Position numbers and translations under genes: made by a program. Below the pieces are notes generated by a model, which worked only from the letters and a program-made list of their open reading frames with translations, did no database searches and had not been told where the DNA came from. A stretch of DNA of 64,000 nt, taken from Hyaloscypha bicolor E (Eukaryota; Ascomycota; Leotiomycetes; Helotiales; Hyaloscyphaceae). Positions 27,901 through 39,096 of this stretch are shown one piece after another; position 1 is the first letter of the stretch, and every line of letters begins with the position of its first letter. Where the stretch lies: NCBI RefSeq assembly GCF_002865645.1, contig NW_020194594.1, positions 744,001-808,000 of the forward strand, in the 5' to 3' direction.

Positions 27901-30900
27901 ATTAGTAAATAAAGATAGATTAGTATTTTATAAAATTACTAAATTTATTTTTATAATAGTATTAATTAGTCTATAAGTTCTAGTAATTTTTTTATAACTA
28001 AAAACTATAGATTTTAGTAAAATTTATTATATTTCTTAAGAACTTTATAATCTAGATATTCTAATAGTATTTTTACTATTACTAGTACTAGAGCTTTAAA
28101 ATATAAGAAATTCTTTTCTTATTAGGCCTTATACTTAATAGTTTTAATTAGAATAAATAAGCTAATATTTTTATAAACTTTTTTTATTTCTTTCTAATTA
28201 AATATAATTATATTTTCTTAATTAATTATTAATTCTCGAAATATAGCTAGTTCCTAATATTTAATTATTTAAGATATTCTAAAATAAGTTATAAATTTCT
28301 TAGAATAACTAATATTCTTAATAAAAGGTAATTCTTATATTTCCTAATATATTTCTATAAGTATTTTCTAGTTTTAGATTTCTTAAACTAGTTCGAATAT
28401 TTACTAGAGCCTTTTTTAGTTCTATTATTAGTATTTATTAGTTAAATCTTTTTATTTTTTATTTTATATATTTCTATAACTAGAAATAAACTATAATTAT
28501 TATTTTTTTCTTTAAAAGCTATAGCTATTTTTTCTAGTATTCTTTTTATCTAATCTCTAAAGTTTATAACCTTTCTATTTAGCTCTTTTCTATTTAAATA
28601 TAGAAAGTGCCTTTTTATTTAGTATTTTAATATATTTTCCTTAAGCTTTTATATATTCTAGAATTCTTTCTAGTTTTGGGTTTTATATTTCTTAGCTTTA
28701 GAAATATATTTCTTTATTATTAAAAAAAACACTATTCTATTTCTTTTTTAGAAATATCTTTATTTAATATTTTTTTTACTTCTTCTTTTATTAAATCCGG
28801 AATTATTTTTAATAATATTCTAATTAGAGTCTTTTTTGCTTTAGTTTCTTTAAAAATATTATTAATTTCCTGAACTTCTAAACTCAAAATAAAAAAATCT
28901 ATAAGAAATTCTAGTATTTTTCTATTTCTTCTAATATTACTACTAGTTATAATACTAGACTTTATTTTTATTTTTTATTTTTAGTTTCCTATTTTATATT
29001 ACTTAATTCTTTAATTCTAGAAGCTTAATATTCTTAAATTATTATTTTCTTCTATTTCCTAGTATTTTTTAAAAATAGAATAATTATAATAATATAAGTA
29101 TTCTAGTTATTTTTAGGATTAGTAAACCTTTTATTCTATGAATTATTACTTTCATATATAATATTTATCTTTATTTTTACTAAAAATAATTAACTAAATA
29201 GAATTTTTAAAGCTTTTTTAACTAGAAGAAATATATCTTTATATTTTATTTTATTTATAACTTTAGTTCTAAGCTTTACTATTTTTATAAATTCAAATTT
29301 AGCTCTAGTAATAGTAAATATTTAATAATCTATAATATTATATACTATTTTATTAATACTTCTAGAAATCTTTTTAGAGAAAATATTAACTTTAGCTCTA
29401 GTATTAATTATTTCTTTATATTTAATACTTTTTTAAGGGTTTTAAAATATAAATCAGAGATATAGAGATTATATAATATATTTATAAGCTAGTAATATCC
29501 GAATATTAATACTATTGCCTTTAAATTAAATAATCCTATTAGTATTAGATATCTAAACTAGTATTTCTAATTCTTTAAATATTTTATTTATTATATAAGC
29601 TATAGCTACTAGTTTTATAAATCTTCTAATATATCTAACTATATTTAATATAATAGTATTTTCTATTTATAAAATAATAAAATAAAAAGTATTATCTTTA
29701 ATTTATTAATTTTAAAATATAATAACTAGATCTAGTATTTTTAAGATATTAATAAATGTTTTTATTTCTTTTTAAATCTTTAGAAATAAAATAATTATTT
29801 TCTTTAGTAATCTTATTAGAATATTATTAATTTTAGAAGTCCTATATTTATTATAATTAAGAATATATTAGATTCCTAATTTATTTTATTTATTTCCAGA
29901 AATATTAATATTTATTACTTTTTAAAATAGTATTTTTCTAGCCTTTTATATAAAATAGCTTTTCTTCTATTCTAGCTTGTTTTTAGAAAACCTTTTAGCT
30001 ATTTTTATTTCTTTTCCCTTTTTCCTTAATAAGAAACCTATTATAATATTAATAGAAATACTATTTATAGCTAAATTTTAATACTATCTATTAATTCCAG
30101 AATCTAAAATATTAGTAATTCTAATATAATTTTCTCTAAGATAAAATAGCTATTTAGATTCCCTAAATATAACTTACTTGCTTTTATATATAGATTCCGA
30201 TTAGCTAGTTCCCTTTTTTCTTTCTTGCCTAGTAAACTAGATATCTTCTATTAATTTCTAGATATTTTTGAATTAAATATTTAAGTTATAGTCAAATTCT
30301 TTTCTTTAGACTTAAGAAATAATTTAGTTAAACTACTAGTATTTACTAGTAAGAAAAAAGGAAATGCTTTCTTATTTAGACTTAAATAGCCCTTTATATT
30401 ATTTCCTATTAAATTAGTAAATATATTTATAATCTATAAGCTTTTCTATTAATAAGTAATAAAACTAAGAAATATAAATATATTCTAGATTAATATTATT
30501 ATTCTTATTTTTATTATAGTACTTATAATAAATTTATTTTTTTAGTTCTAGATTTATATTATTAGCTATATTAATTTAAGTAATATTCTCTAATTATATT
30601 TAAAACTAACTTTTTCTAGAATATAATTATTTAAACTCTTTACTTAATCTAGCTTAATTATTATAGTTACTATAGTATTTCCTATAACTTCTATTATAAC
30701 TTCTAGTATATTTTTCCTAAAAACCTGAATTATATTTGCTAGGCTATTAATATTATTATACCTATTATAGTTAACTAGGTTATATAAGCAGGCTATAAAT
30801 ATTTTCCCGAATTATAATAATAGTTATATTAAGTTATTTTTATAGGTTTTCTTAAGTTATAATAGTAATAAATAGTTTTTCTAGACTTTTTACTAGCTAG

Positions 30901-32692
30901 TTAATATTATTTCTCTTAGGTTTATTACTTTTAATAAGTTTTATATAATTAGCTATAGACTGAATTCTTTTTTTATTTATATCTATAGTAGCTTTAGAAA
31001 ATATAATAGGAGAAACTAGTAAAGAATAATTATTTTCTGGCCTGAGAACTATATTATAAACTATTATATTTAAGTATTCTTATTTAAATCTAAATATATC
31101 TAAGTTATTAATAATATTAAAATAGTATTTCTTTTCTTTATACTAATAAAATATTATTATTTTCTTATATATCTTACTATATTTATAAGTAGAAATATTT
31201 ATAGACTCAAAGTTTATATTTTTAAGAATATAATCTTTTATTAGAATAAATAATTCTTTTATAAATTCTTGATATAAGTAATTTTATTTACCTCTTTTCT
31301 CTTTAGTAATTTCTTTAATATTTTATTAAATATATTAATATAAGATTTAGATAAGATTTCTCTATTTTAGACTTATATAATAATTTAATTAAGAAAGTTA
31401 TAGCTAATTTTAAGTATTTCCTAATTATATTCTCGGAAGTTCTTTAATAAGGCCTTAAAGAATTTGGTTTCCTAGTAATTTCCTGAATTATTTATATAGT
31501 ATTCTAGTATAGCCTTAATCTAATTCTTATAAATAAAAGAGATATAATAGATAATTCTCTTTTTTTTAGTATTATTAGAAATATAATAGTTTTTATATAT
31601 ATTTATATAAAAATATTATTTCCCTAAAACTATAGTATTTTAGAAGCTTTTATAAGTAGTAGATTTAAATCCAGTACTAGTATATACTTGTTTTTAGCTA
31701 TATTAATCTTAATAATTTCCTCTATAGTAAATTATAAAGTTTCTATATCTGAGACTTTTACTAATAAGGTTTCTAAAAGACTAACGTCTTATTTAAATAT
31801 ATCTTTTGATTTAGAAACCGGAATTTGGAAGAAACTAATTAATAATAATAAATATAGTCTAGATTTGAATTTTAATATTAATAATAATAAGGTAATAGCT
31901 TTTCTAGTTTTATTTCTATTATTTATACTTTCTTCTTTATTCTATTAATTTAATACCTATAGTATTTTCTCTTAATTTCGCTAAACTAGATATATCTAAT
32001 AATAAAAATAATAAATATAATTTTACTAATTTTTCTGACTTTTCTGAATTCTCTTTTTTTTCTTTACTTAGTATTCTTTTCTTTCTCTAGAAACTTCTCT
32101 AAATTATCTATATAATTTTTTATTTCTAATTTCTTTTTAATTCTTATTTCTAATTCTAGTTTATTATTTTACTTAAATTTAAAAATATTTCCTCTTTTAA
32201 ATATCTTTTCTAGACTTAGAAATAAGCTTTTTTACTAAAACTAATACTATTTTTATTCTAGTCTTTACTATATCTAAAAATAATATATAAATTAATAATA
32301 TAACTTTATTTTCGAATACTAAAGTCTATTTCTAATTAAAGTCTAATTTATATTATCTCAGTATAATATTTCTTATTTTATTTCCTCTATTTCTTTTCTT
32401 TCTATAATTAGCTTCTATTTCTATTATTTCTATATATTATACTAGTGACTATATCTTATAACTAATCCGTATTCAAGTTATTAGATATATTGGAAATTAA
32501 TATAAAATACTAAAATTAATACTTATATATCCTTAATATTTTAGCCTTAGGCTCAAGGTATTATAATAGCTTTTTTCTTTCCTAACTTACTAAGCTAATA
32601 ATCCGCCTTATAAATATTTCTTAGAACTTTATAAAAGTATTACCTTAACTATAAAGTTTCGATCTTCCCTATATTACTTATTATAAAATATA
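27900..32692 (-). repeat. RIP-decayed 5' part of R2 (probable gag and protease)
   Basis: AT-rich sequence between the R2 RT remnant and the right-hand LTR. On the minus strand a damaged zinc-knuckle-like stretch may lie near 30780-30830, which would make this gag/protease, but the signal is weak. A short plus-strand open frame at 31688-31948 is low-complexity sequence and not a gene. Confidence 0.45.
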
Positions 32693-32993
32693 TAAGAAGA
32701 AAACTATAATAAAACAAAAACCTATATAAAGTATACTAGAGTATAAAACGTAACTTAATAATAAAATAACAAATTAAAAGTATAAATAGTAAAGTATAAA
32801 TAGTATATAGTATATAAAAGCTCAATTAATTAAATACTTATAAGGGATTATTCTTTAGGATTATAGAAAAACCAGCTTTCTTATATGATTTCCGCAAGTC
32901 ACATGCAAAAGGCCGCGGCCTTTGCCATGTGACCAAAACCTCAAAACCGCCAAAACAATATGATTTTTGGAAAGTACGGCCTGCCGTATTATA
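32693..32993 (-). repeat. R2-type LTR, right copy (5' LTR of R2), half RIP-mutated
   Basis: A 301-bp direct repeat of 13424-13724. Its left two-thirds is AT-rich and mutated while the right third (from about 32885) is GC-rich and apparently intact, so the RIP edge runs through the LTR. In minus orientation it starts TATAATACGGCAGG. It carries the best-preserved 36-bp palindrome at 32898-32933. Confidence 0.78.
32898..32933. promoter_or_regulatory. Best-preserved 36-bp palindrome (R2 LTR)
   Basis: Left arm GTCACATGCAAAAGGCCG pairs with right arm CGGCCTTTGCCATGTGAC with two mismatches of 18. The ends contain CACATG/CATGTG, E-box-like. In minus orientation it starts about 60 bp into the LTR, where promoter elements may lie. 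The mutated copy at 13629-13664 is at the same LTR position. Confidence 0.7.
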
Positions 32994-32999
32994 ATACTT

Positions 33000-33954
33000 A
33001 GGCATTTTTCTAATTAATTGGCTAATTCCTTTATAACATATAATAAAAGACGATTGCCTTTTATATAATAATATGGCTTCCTTTTTTATTATTGGAATTT
33101 AAATACCTGACATATATTACTTAAACTATATCGATATTAAACGGAAACTCTAACTTTTATCTATTAGGTTAATTAGATTAAACGGAATATATTGCGATAT
33201 ATAATAAATGCTTACTAATTACTATCTCATGCCAGAGCGATAGGATCCGAATTATTTGGCTATGGTAAAGGCTTATTTACTAATAGCAGGGTTTAATATA
33301 TATGACGCTGCCTGCAACCGCGTGCGTGCGTCCTTTATACACGCTTTGGACCATGTAATATTATCTTGCATGTGCATTATTACTAGGAATAATATCGTCC
33401 GAATTAAGTCGTATTTCGAGGAGCCTTGGGCATTACATGAAATAATTAGTCAGTAGCATGCGCTCTTCTGTTCCTTAAATTTGACGGAGCGCGCAAGAGT
33501 CTCTCGCAAAGAATAATAAATGAAACATTATTATTAACCCTTCTCCTGATTGCACTACAAAGGGGACTGTAGTGTATTTAACGTTGAGATGGAACGAGAT
33601 CAGGGCCGCTCGCTAAAATTAACAATTTTACCCTGATCTCGTAGGGGTCGGTCCCGGGTTGTTTACTGCCTTACTGGGGCCGTACAGGTAGAGGTAAGGA
33701 GTATATAAAGCCGGCGTGTACGCGTGCGGGAACTCTTGTTTTTCTAAGAGCCTTTATTTAATGTTTGTCGATTTAAAGCAGGTAGCTGTGTGAAGATTGA
33801 GGGTCCATAAAAATGAGAGAAATTGCCCAACAGAAGATTATGGCCGCGGATAGGGCATGCACATGGCGTACCAGAACTTGGGGGGTGTAAGCAGGGTGCC
33901 AAGATTCGAGTGCAGCTCTTGACTACTCGGCTCGGCCCTGCTTCCGCTACGTCC
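33000..33954. other. Transition zone and promoter-like sequence upstream of the WD40 fragment
   Basis: Base composition changes here from RIP-mutated to balanced. There is a 12-bp inverted repeat, ACGAGATCAGGG (33594-33605) and CCCTGATCTCGT (33631-33642), and a TATA-like TATATAAAG at about 33701. A small open frame at 33262-33456 has no recognisable domain and may be noise or a repeat fragment. The stretch from the inverted repeat through the TATA-like box to about 33790 could be an LTR or a gene promoter; I cannot decide. Confidence 0.4.
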
Positions 33955-34200
33955 GACTGGAGGTTACCGGCGTCGGCGTCAGGTGACAATACGGTACGGC
34001 TCTGGGACACAGCCACCGGTGCGCTCCAGCAGACGCTGGAGTGGCATAATGGCAGGGTCTACTCGGTGGCCTTCTCGCCCGACTCGATGCTGCTGGCGTC
34101 GGCGTCACGTAAGACGGTGCAGCTATGGGGTGTGGCCACCGGCACGCTGTAGTAGAACATCACAGTTGACAGCTACCTCTCGACTCTATCGTTTGATATT
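33955..34200 (+). pseudogene. WD40-repeat fragment, probable C-terminus of an NLR-type (NACHT-WD40) gene
   Basis: The plus frame through 34152 encodes WD40 landmarks: Ser-Ala-Ser-Gly-Asp-x-Thr-Val-Arg-Leu-Trp-Asp, then a second repeat with Val-Ala-Phe-Ser-Pro-Asp and Leu-Leu-Ala-Ser-Ala-Ser, then Val-x-Leu-Trp. A TAG at 34150-34152 stands where a Gln codon is expected. The same frame continues with Thr-Val-Asp-Ser-Tyr-Leu-Ser-Thr-Leu-Ser-Phe, a stretch I associate with the end of fungal WD40-type NLR proteins. No NACHT or upstream repeats are nearby, so this is a truncated relic. Such proteins act in non-self recognition when intact. The open frame extends upstream to 33823, but that part shows no WD40 pattern. 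Confidence 0.75.
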
Positions 34201-34660
34201 ACGTGAAGCAGGAATGATGACTGGGGTATTATACAACATCTTTTTAATTTTTAATGAGAAATATTAAACATTTTGATGAAGCTTGACGCCATTGAAAATC
34301 ATGTGATCTAAAGCCCTCTGATTGGTGCCTATAAAACATATGGCCTGTCAACCAAGCCCCCTTAGCTGGTTCCAGCTTTTTGTCCACTTTTGGCCTGCAC
34401 TTGGTTAGATTTTGACTCGATTCTGCCACTTCTTTGGAGTCTACTTTGTGCTTCAATCCAGGCGCTGGCTCCAATTCCTACTGTTGCTCTAATCCTTTTC
34501 TGGCTGCCACGCGAGAACCTACATCGTCGCACGGGTCCACTCCAGAATCCGGCCTTCACCTCTTTCTTGGCACTCTCCACAAACGGCATTTCGTATTGAC
34601 CACACACGGCTTTTGGCCTCATCCAGAAACCACAAACAAGCATTCAATCTCGTCCAGAAA
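34201..34660. other. Non-coding stretch with degenerate short repeats
   Basis: No supported gene; open frames here overlap on both strands and lack domains. A loose repeat containing CCACAAACGGCATT / TCCAGAAA is seen at about 34565-34660 and again at 35350-35425, so the hAT-type MITE at 34661 inserted into a short repetitive tract. Confidence 0.5.
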
Positions 34661-34787
34661 CAGTGTGTCAAATAATTTAATTAATTATAATTATTGGCCG
34701 GTAATCAAATTAAATTAAGTCAGAATCGTAGTAATCAAATTATAATTAATTATTTGCTTAATTTAATTAAATATAATTAATTACTGG

Positions 34788-34809
34788 GTCACGTGTTATT
34801 ACACGTGAC
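34788..34809. promoter_or_regulatory. Paired CACGTG palindrome in hAT MITE
   Basis: GTCACGTG and CACGTGAC separated by six bases, a perfect inverted pair. The same layout occurs in other small elements of the window. CACGTG is the core site of bHLH regulators, but no binding can be shown here. Confidence 0.5.
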
Positions 34810-34942
34810 TACAAATATAATATAAGCGTTATGGCGCAAAAGTAAAGCATATTTTACCCTAATTTAGATATCGCCTTACTATTATAGGGTTAATAGCTAG
34901 TATCCCGCCTTTACTCGCTTTATTTATCTTTGTAAATAAGTA

Positions 34943-35080
34943 CTATCCCTTCGTCCGCTGAGACATTGCCACATTAGCGGCCGCATATGAATATCCCTAA
35001 TTCGGCCAAAACATAATCCAAATTAGGGATATTCATGTGCGGCCGCTAATGTGGCAATGTCTCAGTGGACGAAGGGATAG
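34943..35080. mobile_element. 138-bp foldback MITE (Tc1/mariner-like, TA target) nested in the hAT MITE
   Basis: Two 60-bp arms beginning CTATCCCTTCGTCC are complementary with only two mismatches, both transitions, around a loop of about 18 bp. TA stands on both sides (34941-34942 and 35081-35082), as expected for Tc1/mariner-type insertions. The unit is GC-balanced, unlike the AT-rich host MITE, and has no coding capacity. Confidence 0.8.
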
Positions 35081-35350
35081 TAGGGGTTTTGACTTCTCTA
35101 GTCACGTGGGTGCGGTCATGTGATATACAGAGCAAATAATTCACATATATATTACCTTGCTCTCCTTCTCTCTTCTTTGGAAATCAATTAACCTTTATTC
35201 TCTTTATACTTTAGTCATATATTATTTAAAGAAAAAGAAGAGAATTTATTACTTATATGACTTTTATATGGGTTTCACGTGATAATTAGAAATAATTAAT
35301 TATATTTAATTATAATTTTTCTAATAATTAATTATTTTTTTGACACACTG

Positions 35351-36006
35351 TCCAGAAATAACATCCAAGCTTTCCACAAATGGCATTCAATCGAAACAGC
35401 ATCCAACCTCTCCACAAACGGCAGTCGGTCTACTTTGTGTAATTCAAAATAAGTAGCATCGGTTGGATCGCGAGGACATCGAGCTCCGCCATCTGCTGCA
35501 ACAGAGATACGATCAGATGGCATGTTGGTAGAAGCTTTATCGGAGATATGCAAGCTTTCAATGTCTATTCGCGCACTACTCAACTAAAATGACTGGCTCT
35601 AATTCAGCACAGGCTCCAAATATTTATATATATTGGCATAGCTTCCGCATCCTTGCCCCAGTAACAGAATCTGATCCAGTGCCGTCACCCTTTGTATATA
35701 AGCGACTGTATGTGTGTGATTTCGCGCTTGCTAGCGGGTTGGTGGTGACGAGTTGAAGTTAAAGTTGAAATCGAGCGGCCAAGTCAGAGCATGGATCCGA
35801 TGGGTGCGGGATAATGAAAAAAACTGGTTAACGGGCTCCTAAAAATAGCACCAAACACTGTCGTTTTCGGTAGTTGACCATTATAACAGGTGAGAAGGGT
35901 TAAGAACTCGAACATCGTGATTCATTATTCGTGCTAAAAAGTATCATTAATCCTCAAACTGCTACAACAAACCGTCAACGAACGTTGCCCTGAACTCCAA
36001 GCCCGA
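35351..36006. other. Intergenic, no supported gene
   Basis: Holds the second half of the degenerate repeat tract interrupted by the MITE (to about 35425), then unremarkable non-coding sequence up to the 3' end of the membrane-protein gene. A minus-strand open frame at 35332-35583 starts in unrelated sequence and runs into the MITE end, so I treat it as chance. Confidence 0.5.
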
Positions 36007-37002
36007 TCAACATTTCAGTTCGTCTATTGCTCTTGGGGGTCGTGGCCCAAAAGCCGCAAACCTAACCACATAGCACATCAAATAAATTGCTACCACAAAC
36101 GTTGCCATAACTCCAAAAAACACTGCGATCTATACCCATCCCGCCATAGCGCCTTGTCAGCTCATATATCCACACGCATACTTATATAGAGTAGATAAAA
36201 TAAATCAAAGTAGAACAAAGCACCAAGAAAGCTAAGAGACGGAATTCCATACCTTCTTATCATCTCCCCCCCTTACCGCTGCCTGAAAAATCCATATATT
36301 CAACCCGATTACAAATAGTGAAATCGCGGCTGTTAACAGTATAGCCGCGATATTCCAAAAACATACTGCTAACATGTGTGGCACGAATCGCTCCTGGGCA
36401 TCGGGCCAATCGTTTGGCATATGTGACAAGGGGTGGCAAAGTGAATGCCGGAGACGTGCGACAGCATCTGGATCGTAGGAAATTGCCGTAAGCATCATTG
36501 TCTCTTGTACAGCAGTAAAGAGAGAAGCAAGATCAAAAAACAGAGCCGAGAGCCACAGAGCGCGGACAGGCCAAGAGAGAATAGCAGACCCTGCTAGGAT
36601 TGAGGCGATGACAGAGGCGACGAGGGCAGCCTATATAGGCGTCAGTATAGGCTATATACAATATCTCATTTAGCTCTAGCAGGAAAAATAGAGAGAGGGG
36701 TATAAGTTGAAAAACAATAGAGAGTTTAGTCGATGAAACTAGAGACGCACAACGATGGCAACAGAAGATAATTTGTCTAGTTCTCCTTTCTTCCACTCTG
36801 TTAAAGCCTTCTTCCACTTGTCCTTGCCCACTACTTCTCTTGTAGAAACCTCGCCCCCGCCCTTACCACTCTCCTCGTCCTTTCGCGGTGTTGCAACATT
36901 GTCCTCTGTGTCTGGTGAATGAAGTAACGCATACATGCGACGCCTCATCTGGCGATAGGGTATGAAAACCTCTATCGGGTTCATCATTATTCTCAGGGCC
37001 AT
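36007..37002 (-). CDS. Hypothetical fungal membrane protein, about 250 aa, three exons
   Basis: Minus-strand exons at 37002-36751, 36630-36253 and 36129-36007, all joined in phase 0, give about 250 residues from ATG to TGA. The introns (36750-36631, GTGCGT...ATAG, and 36252-36130, GTATGG...ATAG) are 120 and 123 bp; the second has a branch-like CTGAC. The N-terminal 80 residues are charged and predicted cytosolic. Hydrophobic segments follow at about residues 80-100 (spanning the first splice junction), 110-125 (weaker), 180-200, and 211-230 (starting at the second junction), so three to four membrane helices. That both splices rebuild hydrophobic helices supports the model. I do not recognise a functional domain; small multi-pass proteins of this type are common in filamentous fungi. 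No internal stops, so probably intact. Confidence 0.72.
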
Positions 37003-38430
37003 TATCTATTATATTAGAGAATGGGTTAGTTTAATATTTGGTAAAATATATCAGTTTGGCTTTGAGAAACATAGACATAATAATTAAGAAGACATAATTA
37101 GTAGTAGAAATACAAAATAAGGAGAATTATAATATAAAATGCTCATACTTGGGAACTCATCTTGCATCTAGCAAATTCCAGTGTTCAGAGTCCTGATCGT
37201 ATAACAAGGTAATCCTAACAGGAAGGTCGCAAATATTTATCAGAAATAAGTGGTTGAAAGCTTCCTAGACTTATGTCTGAGTTGAGATTCAAGTGGTGCC
37301 TGTGCTGGCATTTATATGTCCCCGTCTATTTTCTACGAAATGGAGGGGTCATTTATCTTCGTACACCTAGTGGTTACATCCAATAAACCGACGGCTTCTC
37401 TCCTATTCGTTGTGATGATAATTCAATAGGCTTGGACTCAGCCATTCTATATGGCCTGATCTCTCGCTCTGCGGGACAACGAAGATCCTTGGACAGACGG
37501 ACCTCCTACATTGCGGTGACTGCCGTGCCCCCTCAATTAACCTCTTGTGGACGCCTTGGGAAAAGTGGCGTCGCTATGAAGCGTTGTGGCTGGCGTGGCA
37601 ATAGGTCCATCGACGATCCTCCCAAATGCACTTTAAATTGAAAGCTTTGTTAAATTTACTTAGTCTCTCGCAATCTGTAATAGATTTGCAAAAAGCTTCT
37701 CATTGGCTTAGCTCTTTTAATCACTTGCACGACTCTTACTATACCATCATAGAAAGCTTATTGACGTAACAGGGCGCCCCACCGTGTTGAGATCATGCAT
37801 TAGTAAACATAAATTTTAACAGCGCATCACCCCCACCTTCTTCATGATTCATCTTCAGCTCGGCTTTTTATGGGCAGCCACATTTTAACAGCGCATCGCC
37901 CCCACCTTCATAATTTATCCGCAGGTTGCCTCTATACCCGATATAGGTGGAACAGCAGACACAGGAGCCGGAGCTATCCGTTCAGCTGCTGCCAGGTGCG
38001 CCTTGGCCTGTGCACCTCTAAGCGAACTTGATCAACAAATCATATTGTCGAATTCCTTATTTTAAATCCTCTGATTCGCTATAATTTTGCGGTACATTTC
38101 ATCATGGAAAAGCGCACCTGGCAGCAGCTGAACGGATACTGGACCAACTTGAGCCGACGCCCATAGAGCCTTCTCACAACAAGGCATCAAGTGGAACGTG
38201 GAAAGAGTCTTTTGGAGCTATTATTCACTCTGCATCAGGGTGGAAGCTGGATGACTCCAAACGTGGGCCCATCATTAACTCCGGAAGGCGTCTGATTACG
38301 TATGCGTAACTCGTGACACAAGTTGTACTTTGGTACTTCGTATGTTTCTTGGATTTAGATTTCTATCTTATGCTAAGTTAAGAATCACGTGTAGACACCA
38401 AGGTTACCCCTGTTGTGGCTGCTGCAGTGC
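37003..38430. other. Intergenic region with short duplicated and inverted segments
   Basis: No convincing gene. A 28-bp segment containing TTTTAACAGCGCATC is directly repeated at 37813-37840 and 37882-37909 with one difference. A 26-bp inverted repeat starting ATCCGTTCAGCTGCTG lies at 37976-38001 and 38112-38137. The open frame at 37432-37641 has no domain pattern. About 38130-38310 gives a short open stretch that could be a gene fragment. Confidence 0.45.
37976..38137. repeat. 26-bp perfect inverted repeat with 110-bp spacer
   Basis: Left arm at 37976-38001 and its exact reverse complement at 38112-38137. The arms are GC-balanced, and the spacer carries no reading frame. It may be the edge of a small inverted-repeat element or two opposed fragments of one gene; no target duplication was seen. 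Confidence 0.6.
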
Positions 38431-38740
38431 TGCGAGGAATTCAGCTGATTCCAAAATGATTCCCATTTCCTAGATCTGTCGATGAAGTGCATCGGCCCTT
38501 GAAAATCTGTTAATTCCTCTTGGATAGGATAAGTGAGAAATTTCTTTTTTGATTGGCGTGAGGTTTGGAACTATTACGTGGCTGCTGCGAGGAATTCAGC
38601 TGATTCCGAAATAGTTCCCATTTCCTTGATCTGTCGATGAAGTGCATCGGCCCTTGAAAATCTACGGACTCCTCTTGGGCGAGATAAGTAAGAAATTTTG
38701 TTTCTTGATAAGCGTGTGTTTTGGAATTATTGTGTGGCTG
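38431..38740. repeat. 155-bp tandem duplication (two units)
   Basis: The segment starting TGCGAGGAATTCAGCTGATT at 38431 recurs at 38586, giving two units of 155 bp with scattered transitions and small differences (for example AAAATGATT versus GAAATAGTT). The unit length is not a multiple of three, and neither strand is open through both copies in one frame, so it is not an obvious protein repeat. Confidence 0.7.
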
Positions 38741-39096
38741 CCAAGAACAGACAGCAGCTGAAAAACAATTGGATAGCACAGAAGCCACGTCACCATCACC
38801 TTAAAGCCCCTTTGCTCAGTGGTGATGATGCTGACATGATGCTCTTTGATTTGATGGAAGGGATCGTTCAACCGTTGATTTTCGAAGAGTTTTCAGCGCG
38901 TGTCATGGGCAGGCGGGGGAGGATCGAGGTGGGGCAAGGAGGGGTCCGGTCCGCTAGAAAGAGTCTGCGGGTCTTGAACCATCTGATATTGATGATGAAG
39001 TGGCCTTTGTTGCATAGCTTTCGCAAGATCATGGTTCAGCAGCATGTGTCAGCCCTGTGGAGCGGGGTATTGGACGTCAACAAACTGCTTGACTGA
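38698..39096 (+). CDS. Doubtful ORF, 132 codons, possible gene fragment
   Basis: An open frame from ATG to TGA whose last 90 codons look more protein-like than the first 40, which overlap the tandem duplication. The C-terminal half has an amphipathic pattern with Phe-Glu-Glu-Phe, Ala-Arg-Lys-Ser-Leu and Trp-Pro-Leu-Leu-His-Ser-Phe, suggestive of an alpha-helical fungal domain, but I recognise no family. It could be the 3' end of a decayed gene whose 5' part was replaced by the tandem repeats. Confidence 0.25.
   Translation: MFLDKRVFWNYCVAAKNRQQLKNNWIAQKPRHHHLKAPLLSGDDADMMLFDLMEGIVQPLIFEEFSARVMGRRGRIEVGQGGVRSARKSLRVLNHLILMMKWPLLHSFRKIMVQQHVSALWSGVLDVNKLLD

Larger units (their letters stand above)
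13424..32993 (-). mobile_element. R2: minus-strand Ty3/gypsy-type element, interrupted by R3
   Basis: Direct 301-bp repeats at 13424-13724 and 32693-32993 enclose a body in which the minus strand carries reverse transcriptase (about 27.6 kb) and then integrase (about 25.7-26.1 kb). On that strand the 5' LTR is the right-hand copy. Subtracting nested R3 and its duplicated target leaves about 12.9 kb, long for this class; the part beyond integrase (about 13.7-18.0 and 24.7-25.6 kb) is unexplained and may hold further nested remnants. I did not find a convincing 5-bp target duplication, so the two LTRs being partners is inferred from strand, order and equal length. All frames are destroyed by RIP. 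Confidence 0.65.
34661..35350. mobile_element. 690-bp hAT-type MITE with 8-bp target duplication
   Basis: Terminal inverted repeats start CAGTGTGTCAAA and end the complementary TTTGACACACTG. The 8 bases TCCAGAAA lie on both sides (34653-34660 and 35351-35358), the target size of hAT transposons, and the CAGTG terminus also fits. There is no transposase reading frame; the interior is AT-rich with subterminal ATTAATTA repeats and TCACGTGAT motifs. It carries a nested foldback at 34943-35080. The related copies at 42660-42786 and 42938-43612 share the same ends. Confidence 0.85.

Noticed and set aside
31688..31948. Open frame of 86 codons in the AT-rich block
   Set aside because: Low-complexity Ile/Asn/Leu-rich sequence on the strand opposite to R2 coding; typical chance frame in RIP-mutated DNA.
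1..32990. AT-rich block as a centromere
   Set aside because: The AT richness is explained by RIP of identifiable LTR retrotransposons; nothing specific to a centromere can be shown from one window.
33823..33954. N-terminal extension of the WD40 frame
   Set aside because: Open by chance, overlapping an equally open frame on the other strand and lacking any WD40 pattern.
34244..34718. Several 70-94 codon open frames on both strands
   Set aside because: They overlap each other in a GC-balanced repeat-like tract and show no conserved motif; the region reads as non-coding.
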